Positions 53,401 through 63,853 of a stretch of DNA of 64,000 nucleotides are shown piece after piece; the stretch's first letter is position 1, and the number at the start of each line of letters is the position of its first letter. This DNA comes from Symsagittifera roscoffensis. Its lineage: Eukaryota; Xenacoelomorpha; Acoela; Convolutidae. A program made the position numbers and the translations under genes. The stretch lies in assembly GCF_963678635.1 (NCBI RefSeq), contig NC_087070.1:36891109-36955108 (forward strand). Direction: 5' to 3'. The notes beneath the pieces are model-generated. The model searched no databases. It worked only from the letters and a program-made list of their open reading frames with translations, and had not been told where the DNA came from.

Positions 53401-53725
53401 GACCGACATTCGGTTGTGATGAGGCTGCTGTTCTTCGGCCTCGACCTCGGGCCCGTCTTGTAGATTGGCGAATCACGGCGCCCAACTAAATGGCGCTGGA
53501 TTCCGCGCCTGCCCTCCAAATTTTCTGTGGAGTCGGAGTTGTCGACGGATATGAGAACGACGTCGTCCTCTTCCGATCGCATCTCGGCCACTGCCGGCTC
53601 ATTGCCGTCCGAGCCATGGTACAATTTGACGACCTCCACTTCCACTTCGTCCATAAGATCATCATCGACCGTCGTTGGGGCAAATAAACCATCTCTTCTT
53701 CATCGTCAGAGTAACTTTTAAAAAT
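53395..53725 (-). pseudogene. Acidic coding-like segment, copy 1, possibly Artemis tail
   Basis: Minus strand reads FKSYSDDEEE and then, one base shifted, DGLFAPTTVDDDLMDEVEVE followed by KLYHGSDGNEPAVAEMRSEE. The composition is clearly coding-like. SDDEEEDGLF resembles the SEEEDDYLFDD of the human Artemis tail, which is suggestive only. Indels between the two copies are partly multiples of three. It ends near an AT-rich tandem repeat. Confidence 0.4.
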
Positions 53726-53938
53726 GGTAAACCATGATTGATAAGGAGGAAGGGGGTTGGATGTTCTTTTGTGGTTTATATTGGATTCAACTCAGTGGTC
53801 AAAGGTGAACAGGAGCGGTTGTTCATATGGCCCCAGTCTTAGTTAGTTTAACAATTACGAGGTCAAAAGCAATAGTTGCCTCTAAGCGAAAGGACTATCG
53901 AAGGACTCCAGGTCATGTCTGCAGAAGAGACACTTTGG

Positions 53939-54696
53939 CAACTTTTTTCTTTCTATATATTTTTTCGATCTCAACAGATCTAGCAACAAAACACTGTTAT
54001 TACTGATTTGAATATTTCCGATCAGAAGGCAAGTCTGTCTGCTGTAAAACGCTTGAGTTCAATTTCGAGTTTAAGTAAATATTTATCATTGGTTATATCT
54101 AACACTTTAAGGTATGTAATTTAGAATAAAATATCAAAAGCTCGAGTTTTTTTAAAAGAGAGTTTGTCTCAGGTTGCAAAATCATAAAATCTTTTGGGTT
54201 TACTGACATATTATAAATCCCGAGGTTTGATTACTCGTCAATGGGTTGTTCGAGTTTTACCGCTTTATTAAGAACAGAACTGCTGGCTTTGCCCAAAAAC
54301 TTAGCAAAAAATTGATATAATTTATTTTTAAATTTTATTTCTAACTTTCAGAAACTTCTTATTTTTCGTTAAAATATTTTAGCGAGATTTTTACTTTTAA
54401 TTTCAATTCATTTCAGCCGTCATGTTTGAATTGATTTTTGATTTTGATCAAAACAGGAAATAATTGAAACTTTGCACTTTAGCTTGATTTTTTTTGTTGT
54501 CTCAATGTTTTAGACCCAATAAAATAATTGCTCGAAAATTTATGACTATCAGCGCTTATTTTGCCTTTTATTGATTTCAGAGCCTCTGAGTTTTCTGTTG
54601 ACAGCAATCTCATTTGCGTAATTCCATGCAAGTTCAGGTGCCATAAATAATTGTTCGATGGTGTCAAATGATACTTTTTACGCTTGCGATTAGCAA
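53939..54696. other. Unique spacer between the 4-kb copies
   Basis: The plus strand has worn coding-like stretches (SDQKASLSAVKRLSSISS and, after a break, NLLGLLTYYKSRGLITRQW) that loosely recall the C-terminal RT region of DIRS- or Gypsy-type elements. It ends with the hairpin ACGCTTGC-GATTA-GCAAGCGT at 54,680, also present at 5,509. Confidence 0.3.
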
Positions 54697-56828
54697 GCGT
54701 ATCCAATCGGAATATAGATTTTTTCGGTTAACAATTTGCTTAACAGAATCTGTTGAAACACTTGCATCTTGGTTTAAAACAAAATTTCAACTTCTAGGCG
54801 TGTCCATTACTTATCTTCGAGTCAAAGAATACGCATGAGACGGGAAAAGTCGAGGGTTCGAATCTTGATCAGGAATTTTTTAAGTTTTTCAAACTGGAAC
54901 TATTTCTTTCCGATAAAAAGTGGGCCTATAACTAATATGCTGATGTTTTATCGGCTTAATTGCCACATCGCAGAAATGATTTTTTTTGTACGCAGTTTTC
55001 AAAAGTGTTGCTTATTTGTTTTAAATTATTCGTGCTTAACTTTAACTTTTTAACTTTACTAGCCTAGACTTCGTATTTTTTCGCTGAAAATTTATATTCA
55101 GTTTAAAGGATTTTGGTTTAAATTTTATTTGGTGTCCAATTGGTGCCATTTCAAGCGAAGCAAAAGTTTAATGCATCATTCCGGATCGCACAAAAAGCTT
55201 AGAATAGAAATTATTGTTTATAGTTCAAAGTTTTTCGTGACAAATTTTTTTTCAGTTTTACGGGAAGTTAATCAAGTTTCATAGGCGCAATTGCCGTCTG
55301 TTATTTAATTACTGAATTTTCATTAATTGCCGTCGATTGTGTTTGAGTAAGTGTTTTCCGCAAACACAACATGATTCCAGACAACATTTTGAATGTTTTA
55401 AAGTTTTTTCTCCTTCAAGAGTTGTGGTGTTTTGGACTTTCTTCTTTTGGAACATTTGTTTTAACTGCTATTTTTTTTCATCCACAACAAATGCTTTCTT
55501 TCAAAACATCTCAAATAAAATATGAGTAGGAATACTGATTGATTCAAAATCCGATTGCACTTAAATGTGATGATTAGCACTCTTCCAGATTACCTAAGAA
55601 CAAACATAAAAAGGCATTAACAGTAGAACTAAAAGAGTTTTACACGGAAAAAAAAGAACCTTTAATTTATATTTCTCTCGAATTTTTGATCAAAGTAGGT
55701 AGAAAATTTTTGATTCGAATTTTTACCGAGCAGAAAGGTTAGTGAAAATCAATTTGTTTTGATCACTAGCCGTCATAGGTCTCTCAAATTACAAAAATAA
55801 ATTGGTAATTTCTTCGTCACTTTTCCTCAAAATTTCACAAAACTTTGAGCAACAAAGTTCCAAAACAACGTCAAAGTTAGATTTCCCGAAAACGTTCAAA
55901 ATATATTCAAACTGACTTTTTTTCAGTTTACCAAAGATTTTCTCAAACCAAGATATTCGGGTTTAAAAAAAGTTGGTTTCTCAAACCAAGGTTTCTCAAA
56001 CCAAGATATAAAAAAAGTTCCCTTAGGTGAAAAAAATCAGCGATCAATTATGAGTAGAAATACTGAAAGACTTATAATCCAAATGAATATTAATTTGATG
56101 AGGACAATTTGTTTTTCTTTTTAACTTTTATTTCAACAACTGCTGTGGGTGATTCATTCCTTCTAGTAAGTAGCCTTCCTCCAGATTATATATGAACAGA
56201 AAAAAGCATCGAAAAGAGCTACTCGAAAATTTTTAACGGGACTAACAAATTTTCTGGCTCAAGCCAATTTTAGGCCGTATTAACAGAAAAACAAAAAACA
56301 TAGACAGCATTAAATTTAATTGCAGCCAATTCATTGCCTGCTTTTTGTATCCAAAAAATTCAATTATTAGATGAAACAAATTTATGCTATATTTAATATA
56401 TAGAAAAAAAAACGATTCTCAGAAGCAACTTCTTGCTTAGAACCATTTGCTAAACTTTTAATTTGTCACAATTACATGGTTACTTTGATTAACCCTTAAA
56501 ACAGGGTTTATACCAATTTTACCATAACGAATTTCATTGCTTTCGCAGTTTTTGTAACATGATCATTCATTACAGATAATTTGTTCTGGTTGAGGTCTTA
56601 AAAAATCCAACAATACGAACTTCTACGTCCGAAGTCAGCAACTTTTTTTTTTTAGCAGTTACGACTTTAGGCTAGCAGCCGAACGAATATAATCAATAAT
56701 AATCACATCAGTGGGTCATAACTGGGAGTCGTGCGAATGCTCCACGGCCGGAAGCTTCTTTTTCGATCTCAATTTCTCTCTTCCTCGGCCGTTTCTTGTC
56801 TTTATCCGGCTTGTCTGTTTTTTGTCAG

Positions 56829-57000
56829 TTTGCCCTCAAAGCATCCAAAATTTTATGACAATAAATTTTAAATTTAGAGTGCTTCAACCCTTTGAAGAGC
56901 TCAGGCTCATTAAGGCCCACCATGTGATCTGTATGACAGTGCAAAAAGAGACCGTAGATTTGAGGTTATCACCATTGAAGCGATCAATTAAAACCTACGA
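56829..57000 (-). pseudogene. Artemis/SNM1C-like N-terminal piece, in copy 2
   Basis: Same content as in copy 1: LIDRFNGDNLKSTVSF, a frame change in T5, then LHCHTDHMVGLNEPELF, KFKIYCHKILDALRA and a stop. A K/R/E-rich stretch (PDKDKKRPRKREIEIEK) follows on the minus strand. Confidence 0.6.
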
Positions 57001-57507
57001 AACTCTGATTTTGGACTGGCAAAATTTGACAACATTATACAAAGAAGTGAGGTAAACAGTCAGTTAATAAAGTGATGATTGAGGATACATTTCTATAAAT
57101 TTTGAGAAAGGAGAAGACCATCACATCTTCTTCTCTATGAGCCCGTTTTGAGTGTAAACATTTATCTTAGGTTTAGTTACAGCCATAAACAGATTTAAAA
57201 ACTTTGGCGCATGATTAACGATACTCGTGGATCCGAAAAACAAAAATTATTAGATTTACTTAGAGCCATACCTCTCAGAATGGAAAAAATTAATTAAGAA
57301 TTTAAATTTCACTGAATAATAATACAAAAATTCACAGCATGAAGTGCCTCCACAATTGGAACAAAACTGAGCATTTTAAATGATGTGGTATAATTTAAAA
57401 AATGTTGATTGAGGAAAGAATTTTGGCGAAAAGGCACTTGATTACGGCACTAACAAAGTTTTGGTACTAATACAGCTCATAACTAATATACTACATTTTT
57501 TCATCCT

Positions 57508-57559
<52 letters not shown>
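57508..57559. repeat. GA microsatellite, copy 2 (expanded)
   Basis: An (AG)n run about twice as long as in copy 1; the length change happened after the duplication. Confidence 0.9.
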
Positions 57560-57565
<6 letters not shown>

Positions 57566-58244
57566 CTCAGATGATGCTGCACGAGTTTTAAATCTTGAGA
57601 ATGAGACTGAGATGAGAGAAACGTGGAAGAATGAGACTGAAATCTCAGACTGATATTGAGACAGGAAGAAAAATTACTGAAAAAGATAGATACAGAAAAC
57701 CCTTAAAAATTAGATCCTATTGTGAAGAAAGGTAGATTGTGGACTGATTGGAGAAATGTAGACGTCGAGTATAATTGTAGTGATTTCATGGGGCGCCAAA
57801 ATAGAAGAAGAGGTCAATTTTATAACTGTAGATGATGAAGACGATTGACTTTGCATTAAAAAAAAGTTTTCTAAAAAACTAGTAAAAAAAAAGCTAGTAC
57901 TTAAAGTTTGAGATTCTGCGATCTTGAACCTTCAGGTAAATAGTAAGTGAAGTGACTTCTTGGAGCGGTCAAAAGAGAAGAGGAGTTCAGTTCTATAACT
58001 GGAGATGGTTGCACTAAAAAAGTTTTCTATTAAACCAGTCAAAAAAATTGGTAATATTAGTTTGAGATTCTGAGATTTTGAACCCTTAGGAAAACAAGTG
58101 AAGTTATTTCGTGGAGCACCAAAACAGAAGAGGAGGTCAGAACTGTACACTATTGACTTAGCACTAAAAGCAGTTTTCTATTAAACTAGTCATAAGATAA
58201 TTTAGTAATACAAGTTTGAGATTCTGAATCTCTAGGAAGCGGGA

Positions 58245-58530
58245 CCGACAGTCGGTTGTACTGAGGCTGCGGTTCTTCGACCTCGGTCCCAGCCGTGTAG
58301 ATTGGCGACTGACTGCGCCCAACTAAATGGCGCTGTTCTTGCGCCTGCCCGCCAAATTTTCTGTGGAGTCGTCGACGGATATGAGAACGATGTCGTCCTC
58401 TTCCGAGCGCATCTCGGCCACTGCCGGCTCTTCATTGCCATCCGAGCCTTGGTACAATATGACGACCTCCATTCCAATTTGTCCATAAAATCATCATTGA
58501 CCGTCGTTGGGGCAAATAAACCATCTCTTC
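58245..58530 (-). pseudogene. Acidic coding-like segment, copy 2 (frameshifted)
   Basis: Counterpart of 53,395-53,690. It has a one-base loss after MDKLE, a three-base gain (GNEEPAVAEMRSEEDD against GNEPAVAEMRSEEDD), a six-base loss (SVDDSTENL against SVDNSDSTENL) and a further single-base loss leading to TAG. Confidence 0.5.
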
Positions 58531-58687
58531 TTCATCGTCAGAGTAACTTTTAAAAATGGTAAACCATGATTGATATGGAGAAAGGGGGTTGGATGTTCTT
58601 TTGTGGTTTATATTGGGTTCAACTTAGTGGCCAAACTTATGGTCTTAGTTAGTTTAACAATTACGAGATCAAAAGCAATAGTTGCCT

Positions 58688-58899
58688 CTAAGCGAAAGGA
58701 CTATAGAAGGACTCCAGATCATGTCTGCAGAAGGGATACTTTGGATGCCTCCTCCCATACGCCACCTTTCTCCAACAGTCTAAACATAAATTGTGTCCGA
58801 TCTCCCCCTCATGAATTTTAAAGCGCTTCCTCTCTTCGCAACAATTTGGGCAATTTTTTTTGGAGCGTCGTGCGTTCTCATCGTAGATGATTTCAGCTC
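58688..58899 (-). pseudogene. RING-finger-like remnant
   Basis: Minus strand: KNCPNCCEERKRFKIH, EIGHNLCLDCWRKV and PKYPFCRHDLESF, ending TAG. The spacing C-x2-C...H-x2-C-x2-C...x-x2-C fits a RING finger (ubiquitin ligase zinc domain), but Cys3 is Ile and one Cys of the last pair is Tyr here. In copy 1 of the duplication the same last pair reads CLFC, with both Cys, but the first half is missing. No start or other domain was found. Confidence 0.45.
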
Positions 58900-59146
58900 A
58901 GTTTGGCCTCGTAATGAAGAAATTTTGAATCCCAAATTTACCTTTGAATTTGTAACTACATCCAAAGCTCTATATATCTCATAGTTGATATTGAACCTGA
59001 CTGTGCAGGCGCTCCCGATGACGACCTGAGTCCAAATTACTCAAAACATTTGAGTCCAGCTTAGAGCTGAAAATTTGCAAATGTTTTTTTTTTTCAAGTA
59101 ACAACTCCGACAAAAAAAACTGTCTGAAAAAAACTGAGGTAAAATT

Positions 59147-59296
59147 TCTTTATGCTTCGGCGCGACTAAGCTATTAATTTTATGTGACTAAGTTATTCTT
59201 TATGCTTCGGCGCGACTAAGCTATTAACATTATGCGACTAAGCTATTCTTTATGCTTCGGCGCGACTAAGCAATTAACATAAAATTCAAGGCGACT
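59147..59296. repeat. Three 50-bp tandem repeats with GCGACTAAG
   Basis: TATGCTTCGGCGCGACTAAG occurs at 59,151, 59,201 and 59,251, exactly 50 bases apart. More GCGACTAA motifs follow singly at 59,291, 59,423 and 60,380. Confidence 0.9.
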
Positions 59297-59371
59297 AATT
59301 TAAAACGGACTCGACCGGCTAAGAGTTAAGACTATGAGACAAAATTTTTGGTTCGCATAAGTTGAATTTTT

Positions 59372-60328
59372 TGCGCGTCAAAGTTAAAACCACAGCTGAG
59401 CCTTGAAACCATTAAATTGTAGTGCGACTAAGTTAAAATCCTGAGCCCTGGTGACTAAGTTAATAAATTAGCGCGAGGAATTAAAGACTGCAGCGTGAGG
59501 AAGAAAAAAACTGCAACACGACTCATTTAAGATCTAAAAGCTACTAACTAAATTAAAAGGTTCGCAACAAATTTAGAACGCGTTCAGAAAGAGCGGACAC
59601 TGAAACATCTTTTTGCAAAAATTTCTAAGACATGTTAAGTGTGGAACTCAACCCAGTATGGTATTTTCAAAGCGCTCGATTGACAATTTTAATTCAAACG
59701 TAGTTGATGCAATTACTTTTGTTGGAAAATGGTATTTTCTGCTCATTTGTCAATTTTGCTATTTGAACTTAAAAAAACGAGACCATATTGAGTGATACGA
59801 TAAAGCTAAAAATGGCAGTGATACAATAAAGCTAAATGTTTTTACAACTGTTTTCTTTTTGTTATTACCAATTGAAAAGCAGTTGAAACGATGAATTTTC
59901 TGTTTAAAGATTGGCATCAACGAGAATTCCTTTTTCGGAATCTAAACTATAGTTTTCTAGCTTCAATCCATCATCAATGATTTTTGCTTTCCAAGCATAA
60001 AAATGCAGAAAAACGTCGCCATTGCATATGCAAGCTAATTTCAAAAATTTGTTCAGGTAGTTTTTTCGAGATATCGTTATTTTATGTCACTTTCTAGGTC
60101 GTTATTCTACGCCACTCGCTCAAGTTTATATCAAAATTGTTATCATTTGGCTTTGAGAGTTGGTGCTTTCCATATAATTCTATTTATGCGTATAATTTTC
60201 ATAATTTTCAAAATAAAATTTTGATAATTCACAATATAAATTTTCAACTCCTTCCGCGAACAAAATTGAATTCGAAATGAATTGTGAAAATGGATCTGTA
60301 TGACATTCCTCCCGCTTGTTTAAATGCT
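59372..60328. repeat. 957-bp tandem duplication, copy 1
   Basis: Identical to 60,329-61,285 apart from a very few bases (for example TTTGGCTTTGAG against TTTGGCCTTCGAG). Copies abut directly. Very recent, or an assembly artefact. No gene recognised inside. Confidence 0.95.
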
Positions 60329-61285
60329 TGCGCGTCAAAGTTAAAACCACAGCTGAGCCTTGAAACCATTAAATTGTAGTGCGACTAAGTTAAAATCCTG
60401 AGCCCTGGTGACTAAGTTAATAAATTAGCGCGAGGAATTAAAGACTGCAGCGTGAGGAAGAAAAAAACTGCAACACGACTCATTTAAGATCTAAAAGCTA
60501 CTAACTAAATTAAAAGGTTCGCAACAAATTTAGAACGCGTTCAGAAAGAGCGGACACTGAAACATCTTTTTGCAAAAATTTCTAAGACATGTTAAGTGTG
60601 GAACTCAACCCAGTATGGTATTTTCAAAGCGCTCGATTGACAATTTTAATTCAAACGTAGTTGATGCAATTACTTTTGTTGGAAAATGGTATTTTCTGCT
60701 CATTTGTCAATTTTGCTATTTGAACTTAAAAAAACGAGACCATATTGAGTGATACGATAAAGCTAAAAATGGCAGTGATACAATAAAGCTAAATGTTTTT
60801 ACAACTGTTTTCTTTTTGTTATTACCAATTGAAAAGCAGTTGAAACGATGAATTTTCTGTTTAAAGATTGGCATCAACGAGAATTCCTTTTTCGGAATCT
60901 AAACTATAGTTTTCTAGCTTCAATCCATCATCAATGATTTTTGCTTTCCAAGCATAAAAATGCAGAAAAACGTCGCCATTGCATATGCAAGCTAATTTCA
61001 AAAATTTGTTCAGGTAGTTTTTTCGAGATATCGTTATTTTATGTCACTTTCTAGGTCGTTATTCTACGCCACTCGCTCAAGTTTATATCAAAATTGTTAT
61101 CATTTGGCCTTCGAGAGTTGGTGCTTTCCATATAATTCTATTTATGCGTATAATTTTCATAATTTTCAACATAAAATTTTGATAATTCACAATATAAATT
61201 TTCAACTCCTTCCGCGAACAAAATTGAATTCGAAATGAATTGTGAAAATGGATCTGTATGACATTCCTCCCGCTTGTTTAAATGC
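60329..61285. repeat. 957-bp tandem duplication, copy 2
   Basis: Second copy, joined to the first at AAATGCTTGCGCGTCAAAG. Its last 205 bases are also the start of the next, older 640-bp repeat. Confidence 0.95.
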
Positions 61286-62340
61286 TTAAAGATGTTCAAA
61301 TAACAAAAGCTACAATTTTCGCAAATTTGTTCTAAATTTTTTGTTACACTTTTTGTCACAAGAGCGATCGAAAAGTTTCAAATTCAAGAAATAGCGGAAA
61401 CTACAGTTCAAATACCGTTAAAATTAAGCGTTGAAATTAAAGTAGTGAGTTGTGGTCCGAAACAACATCAGACAAGTTATTCTCGACAGAAAAATTTTAC
61501 GATTTTTTTGAATCCGAATTACGATCAATGAAGTTTTAATATGATATCACACTTGGCCAACTACGAGTTTTCCTTGAATTCCGAATTGGTGGAAAAAGAA
61601 TTTAAAAACGTACCCTACGCCATATTTCCATTCCACTCTTCGAGAGCCAGAACAATTAAAAAAAACTGACAAAAACAAAGAAAAAACTCAGCCACTCGCA
61701 TTTTTTAAGTATATCTTTCAAGTTTATATCAAATTTGTTATCATTTGGCCTTCGAGAGTTGGTGCTTTCGATATAATTCTATTTATGCGTATAATTTTCA
61801 TAATTTTCAAAATAAAATTTTAATAATTCACAATATAAATTTTCAACTCCTTCCGCGAACAAAATTGAATTCGAAATGAATTGGGAAAATGGATCAGTAT
61901 GACATTCCTCCCGCTTGTTTAAATGCTTAAAGATTTTCAAATAACAAAAGCTACAATTTTCGCAAATTTGTTGTCTAAATTTTTTGTTACACTTTTTGTC
62001 ACAAGGGCGATCGAAAAAGTTTCAAATTCAAGAAATAGCGGAAACTACAGTTCAAATACCGTTAAAATTAAGCGTTGAAATTAAAGTAGTGAGGTCTGAT
62101 CCGAAACAAAATCAGACAAGTTATTCTCGACAGAAAAATTTTACGATTTTTTAGAATCCGAATTACGATCAATGAAGTTTTAATATGATATCACACTTGG
62201 CCAACTACGAGTTTTGCTTGAATTCCGAATTGGTGGAAAAAGAATTTAAAAAGGTACCCTACGCCATATTTCCATTCCACTCTTCGAGAGCCAGAACAAT
62301 TTAAAAAAAAACTGACAAAAACAAAAATAATCGTAACAAA
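61081..62340. repeat. 640-bp tandem duplication
   Basis: 61,081-61,700 and 61,721-62,340 align with an offset of 640 bases, from GTTTATATCAAAnTTGTTATC to CCAGAACAATT and poly(A). More diverged than the 957-bp pair. Confidence 0.9.
61560..61680 (-). pseudogene. Possible Artemis-like middle piece, copy 1
   Basis: Minus strand RRVEWKYGVGYVFKFFFHQF then GIQGKLV. It loosely recalls the [20 protein letters not shown] of human Artemis beta-CASP. Short, followed by a stop; it could be coincidence. Confidence 0.3.
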
Positions 62341-62409
62341 TTTTTCTCGAGGAATTTCTAAACCAGTGACTGGAACTTCACTCTTAGCAAACAGGTCGAA
62401 TGCGACCAC
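62195..62409 (-). pseudogene. Possible Artemis-like middle piece, copy 2
   Basis: The same segment (VEWKYGVGYLFKFFFHQFGI) in the second 640-bp copy, preceded in the same frame by FAKSEVPVTGLEIPREKF. An AG at the end of TTTTTGTCAG could be an acceptor. Weak. Confidence 0.3.
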
Positions 62410-62944
62410 TGAAGCCTAATGCAATGAACTTTCTATTATACTTTAAATATCAGGCAGCCGAGAATGCGCCGTAATTAATCGGTTAAATATAGAAAATTAG
62501 CTGTAATATAGTAGAAAATAGCTGTAATTAATCTGTTCTTTAAATATAATAGAAAACTTGTGCAAATAGAATTGAAATATGCGACTTTGGATGGAAAAAC
62601 TAGATTCGTATCATAACACAAACTCTTGTGTAAAACCGAGAGACTGGCATTGCCTTTCAACGACAAAGGAAAAGATTCAGAACTGAAGTAGTGAAAAAAC
62701 TGAAAACTACTCATACTATCTGCTAGAACGCGATAAGTCAAACCGTTTCGGATGCTCTCTTCTGAGGCGACGCTTCATAATTCAGTTAAATACTGTTTGA
62801 AAAGATGCTTTGGAAGTTACACAAATTAGGGTTCTTGGTTTAGGATTCAAACGCCTGTCGTCTGCGGGTTATGCATAGGCTTCAGCAAAGCTACCCAATA
62901 ATGAAAACATCAAAAATAATCTTTGATCCAAAAATACTGGAAAG
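62410..62944. other. No recognisable gene
   Basis: AT-rich sequence with chance open frames on the minus strand; nothing identified. Confidence 0.5.
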
Positions 62945-63348
62945 CAGGGTCGGATTTATGGAGGCGGGACGCTCCCCACCACCACCTCCCCTTCAGGGAT
63001 TCGACCCCATGCCGAACCAAAGGGTCTCCCATTTGAACTATTTTGAGATATCCATTTTTGGCTGACTGACCCTAAAATTTTTTCTCTAGGCGCCTTTGGC
63101 GCCAATATATCCTAATTTAGAGGGAGCGCGCGCCGGAAAATGCATTTTTTGGTCAAAATTGTCCAAATGCTTAAAAACGACCTTTTTCAAACACTTTCCA
63201 GCGTCGCAGAAAATTTTGTCAAATTAGGCTCTTTAAAGTGATTTGGGAGAGCTCAGAAAATCAATTTGGCTGACTTAAGAAAAAGTCGACAAAATTTTCA
63301 ATATTTTTTTGAATATCCCCCCGCAAGAAAATCGTAGATACGCCCCTG
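62945..63348 (+). mobile_element. hAT-type MITE, complete, 8-bp target duplication CTGGAAAG
   Basis: Starts CAGGGTCGGATTTATGG and ends GTAGATACGCCCCTG; CTGGAAAG flanks both sides (62,937-62,944 and 63,349-63,356). 404 bases; the palindrome reads GGCGCCTTTGGCGCC. Confidence 0.9.
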
Positions 63349-63356
63349 CTGGAAAG

Positions 63357-63853
63357 CATTTACAAATAAGTCAATCTGCGCAACCACAATACGCGTTATG
63401 ACTTTAATATTCAGTTCGAGAAGCACTGAAATTTAAAGAATCCTGAGCTAACGAATTCACCGACGTTTAAGAAAACATGCACTCAGTCAATTAAATTTCG
63501 ACATGCAGTTTATATAATTGCATCTACAGCATACTTTGGCCATATAAATTTATATAAAATAAAGCAGGAAATTTTAAATTTGGGGAAATATTTGCAATGT
63601 TGAAAATCCGACATTTTCCGCAGAAGTTTCATAAATAAATTTTTTAAAGTCGAACAAAAAAAATGAGATCATCTGAAATTAATGATGATAAACCCATATG
63701 TAAATTTAGACTATTTTCAAATCGACCATTGAACAAACTTCAACTAATTCTGTTACGGAAAACATCGTAATTTCAAATTTGGCTTAGAAGAAATAGAAAT
63801 GTTAAGTGTTTTTAAGACACTTTTCAATTGAGTTCAAATTCTAGAGATCTCCC
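63357..63853. other. No recognisable gene
   Basis: AT-rich DNA. If the SLC17-like exon continues, its last coding exon should be here on the minus strand, but I found no clear candidate. Confidence 0.4.

Larger units (their letters stand above)
49909..53938. repeat. 4.0 kb segmental duplication, copy 1
   Basis: Aligns with 54,697-58,744 at a steady offset of 4,788 bases over the first 0.8 kb and with small indels after that; differences are scattered single bases. It starts GCGTATCCAATCGGAATATA and ends in the RING-like remnant at CACTTTGG. It contains a tRNA-like T-arm (50,060: GTCGAGGGTTCGAATC), a GA microsatellite at 52,719, three ~130-bp tandem units at 52,975-53,400, and minus-strand Artemis-like and acidic coding remnants. 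Confidence 0.93.
54697..58744. repeat. 4.0 kb segmental duplication, copy 2
   Basis: Counterpart of 49,909-53,938. It begins within a perfect short hairpin, carries the longer GA run, and continues at its right end into unique sequence that completes the RING-like remnant. Confidence 0.93.
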
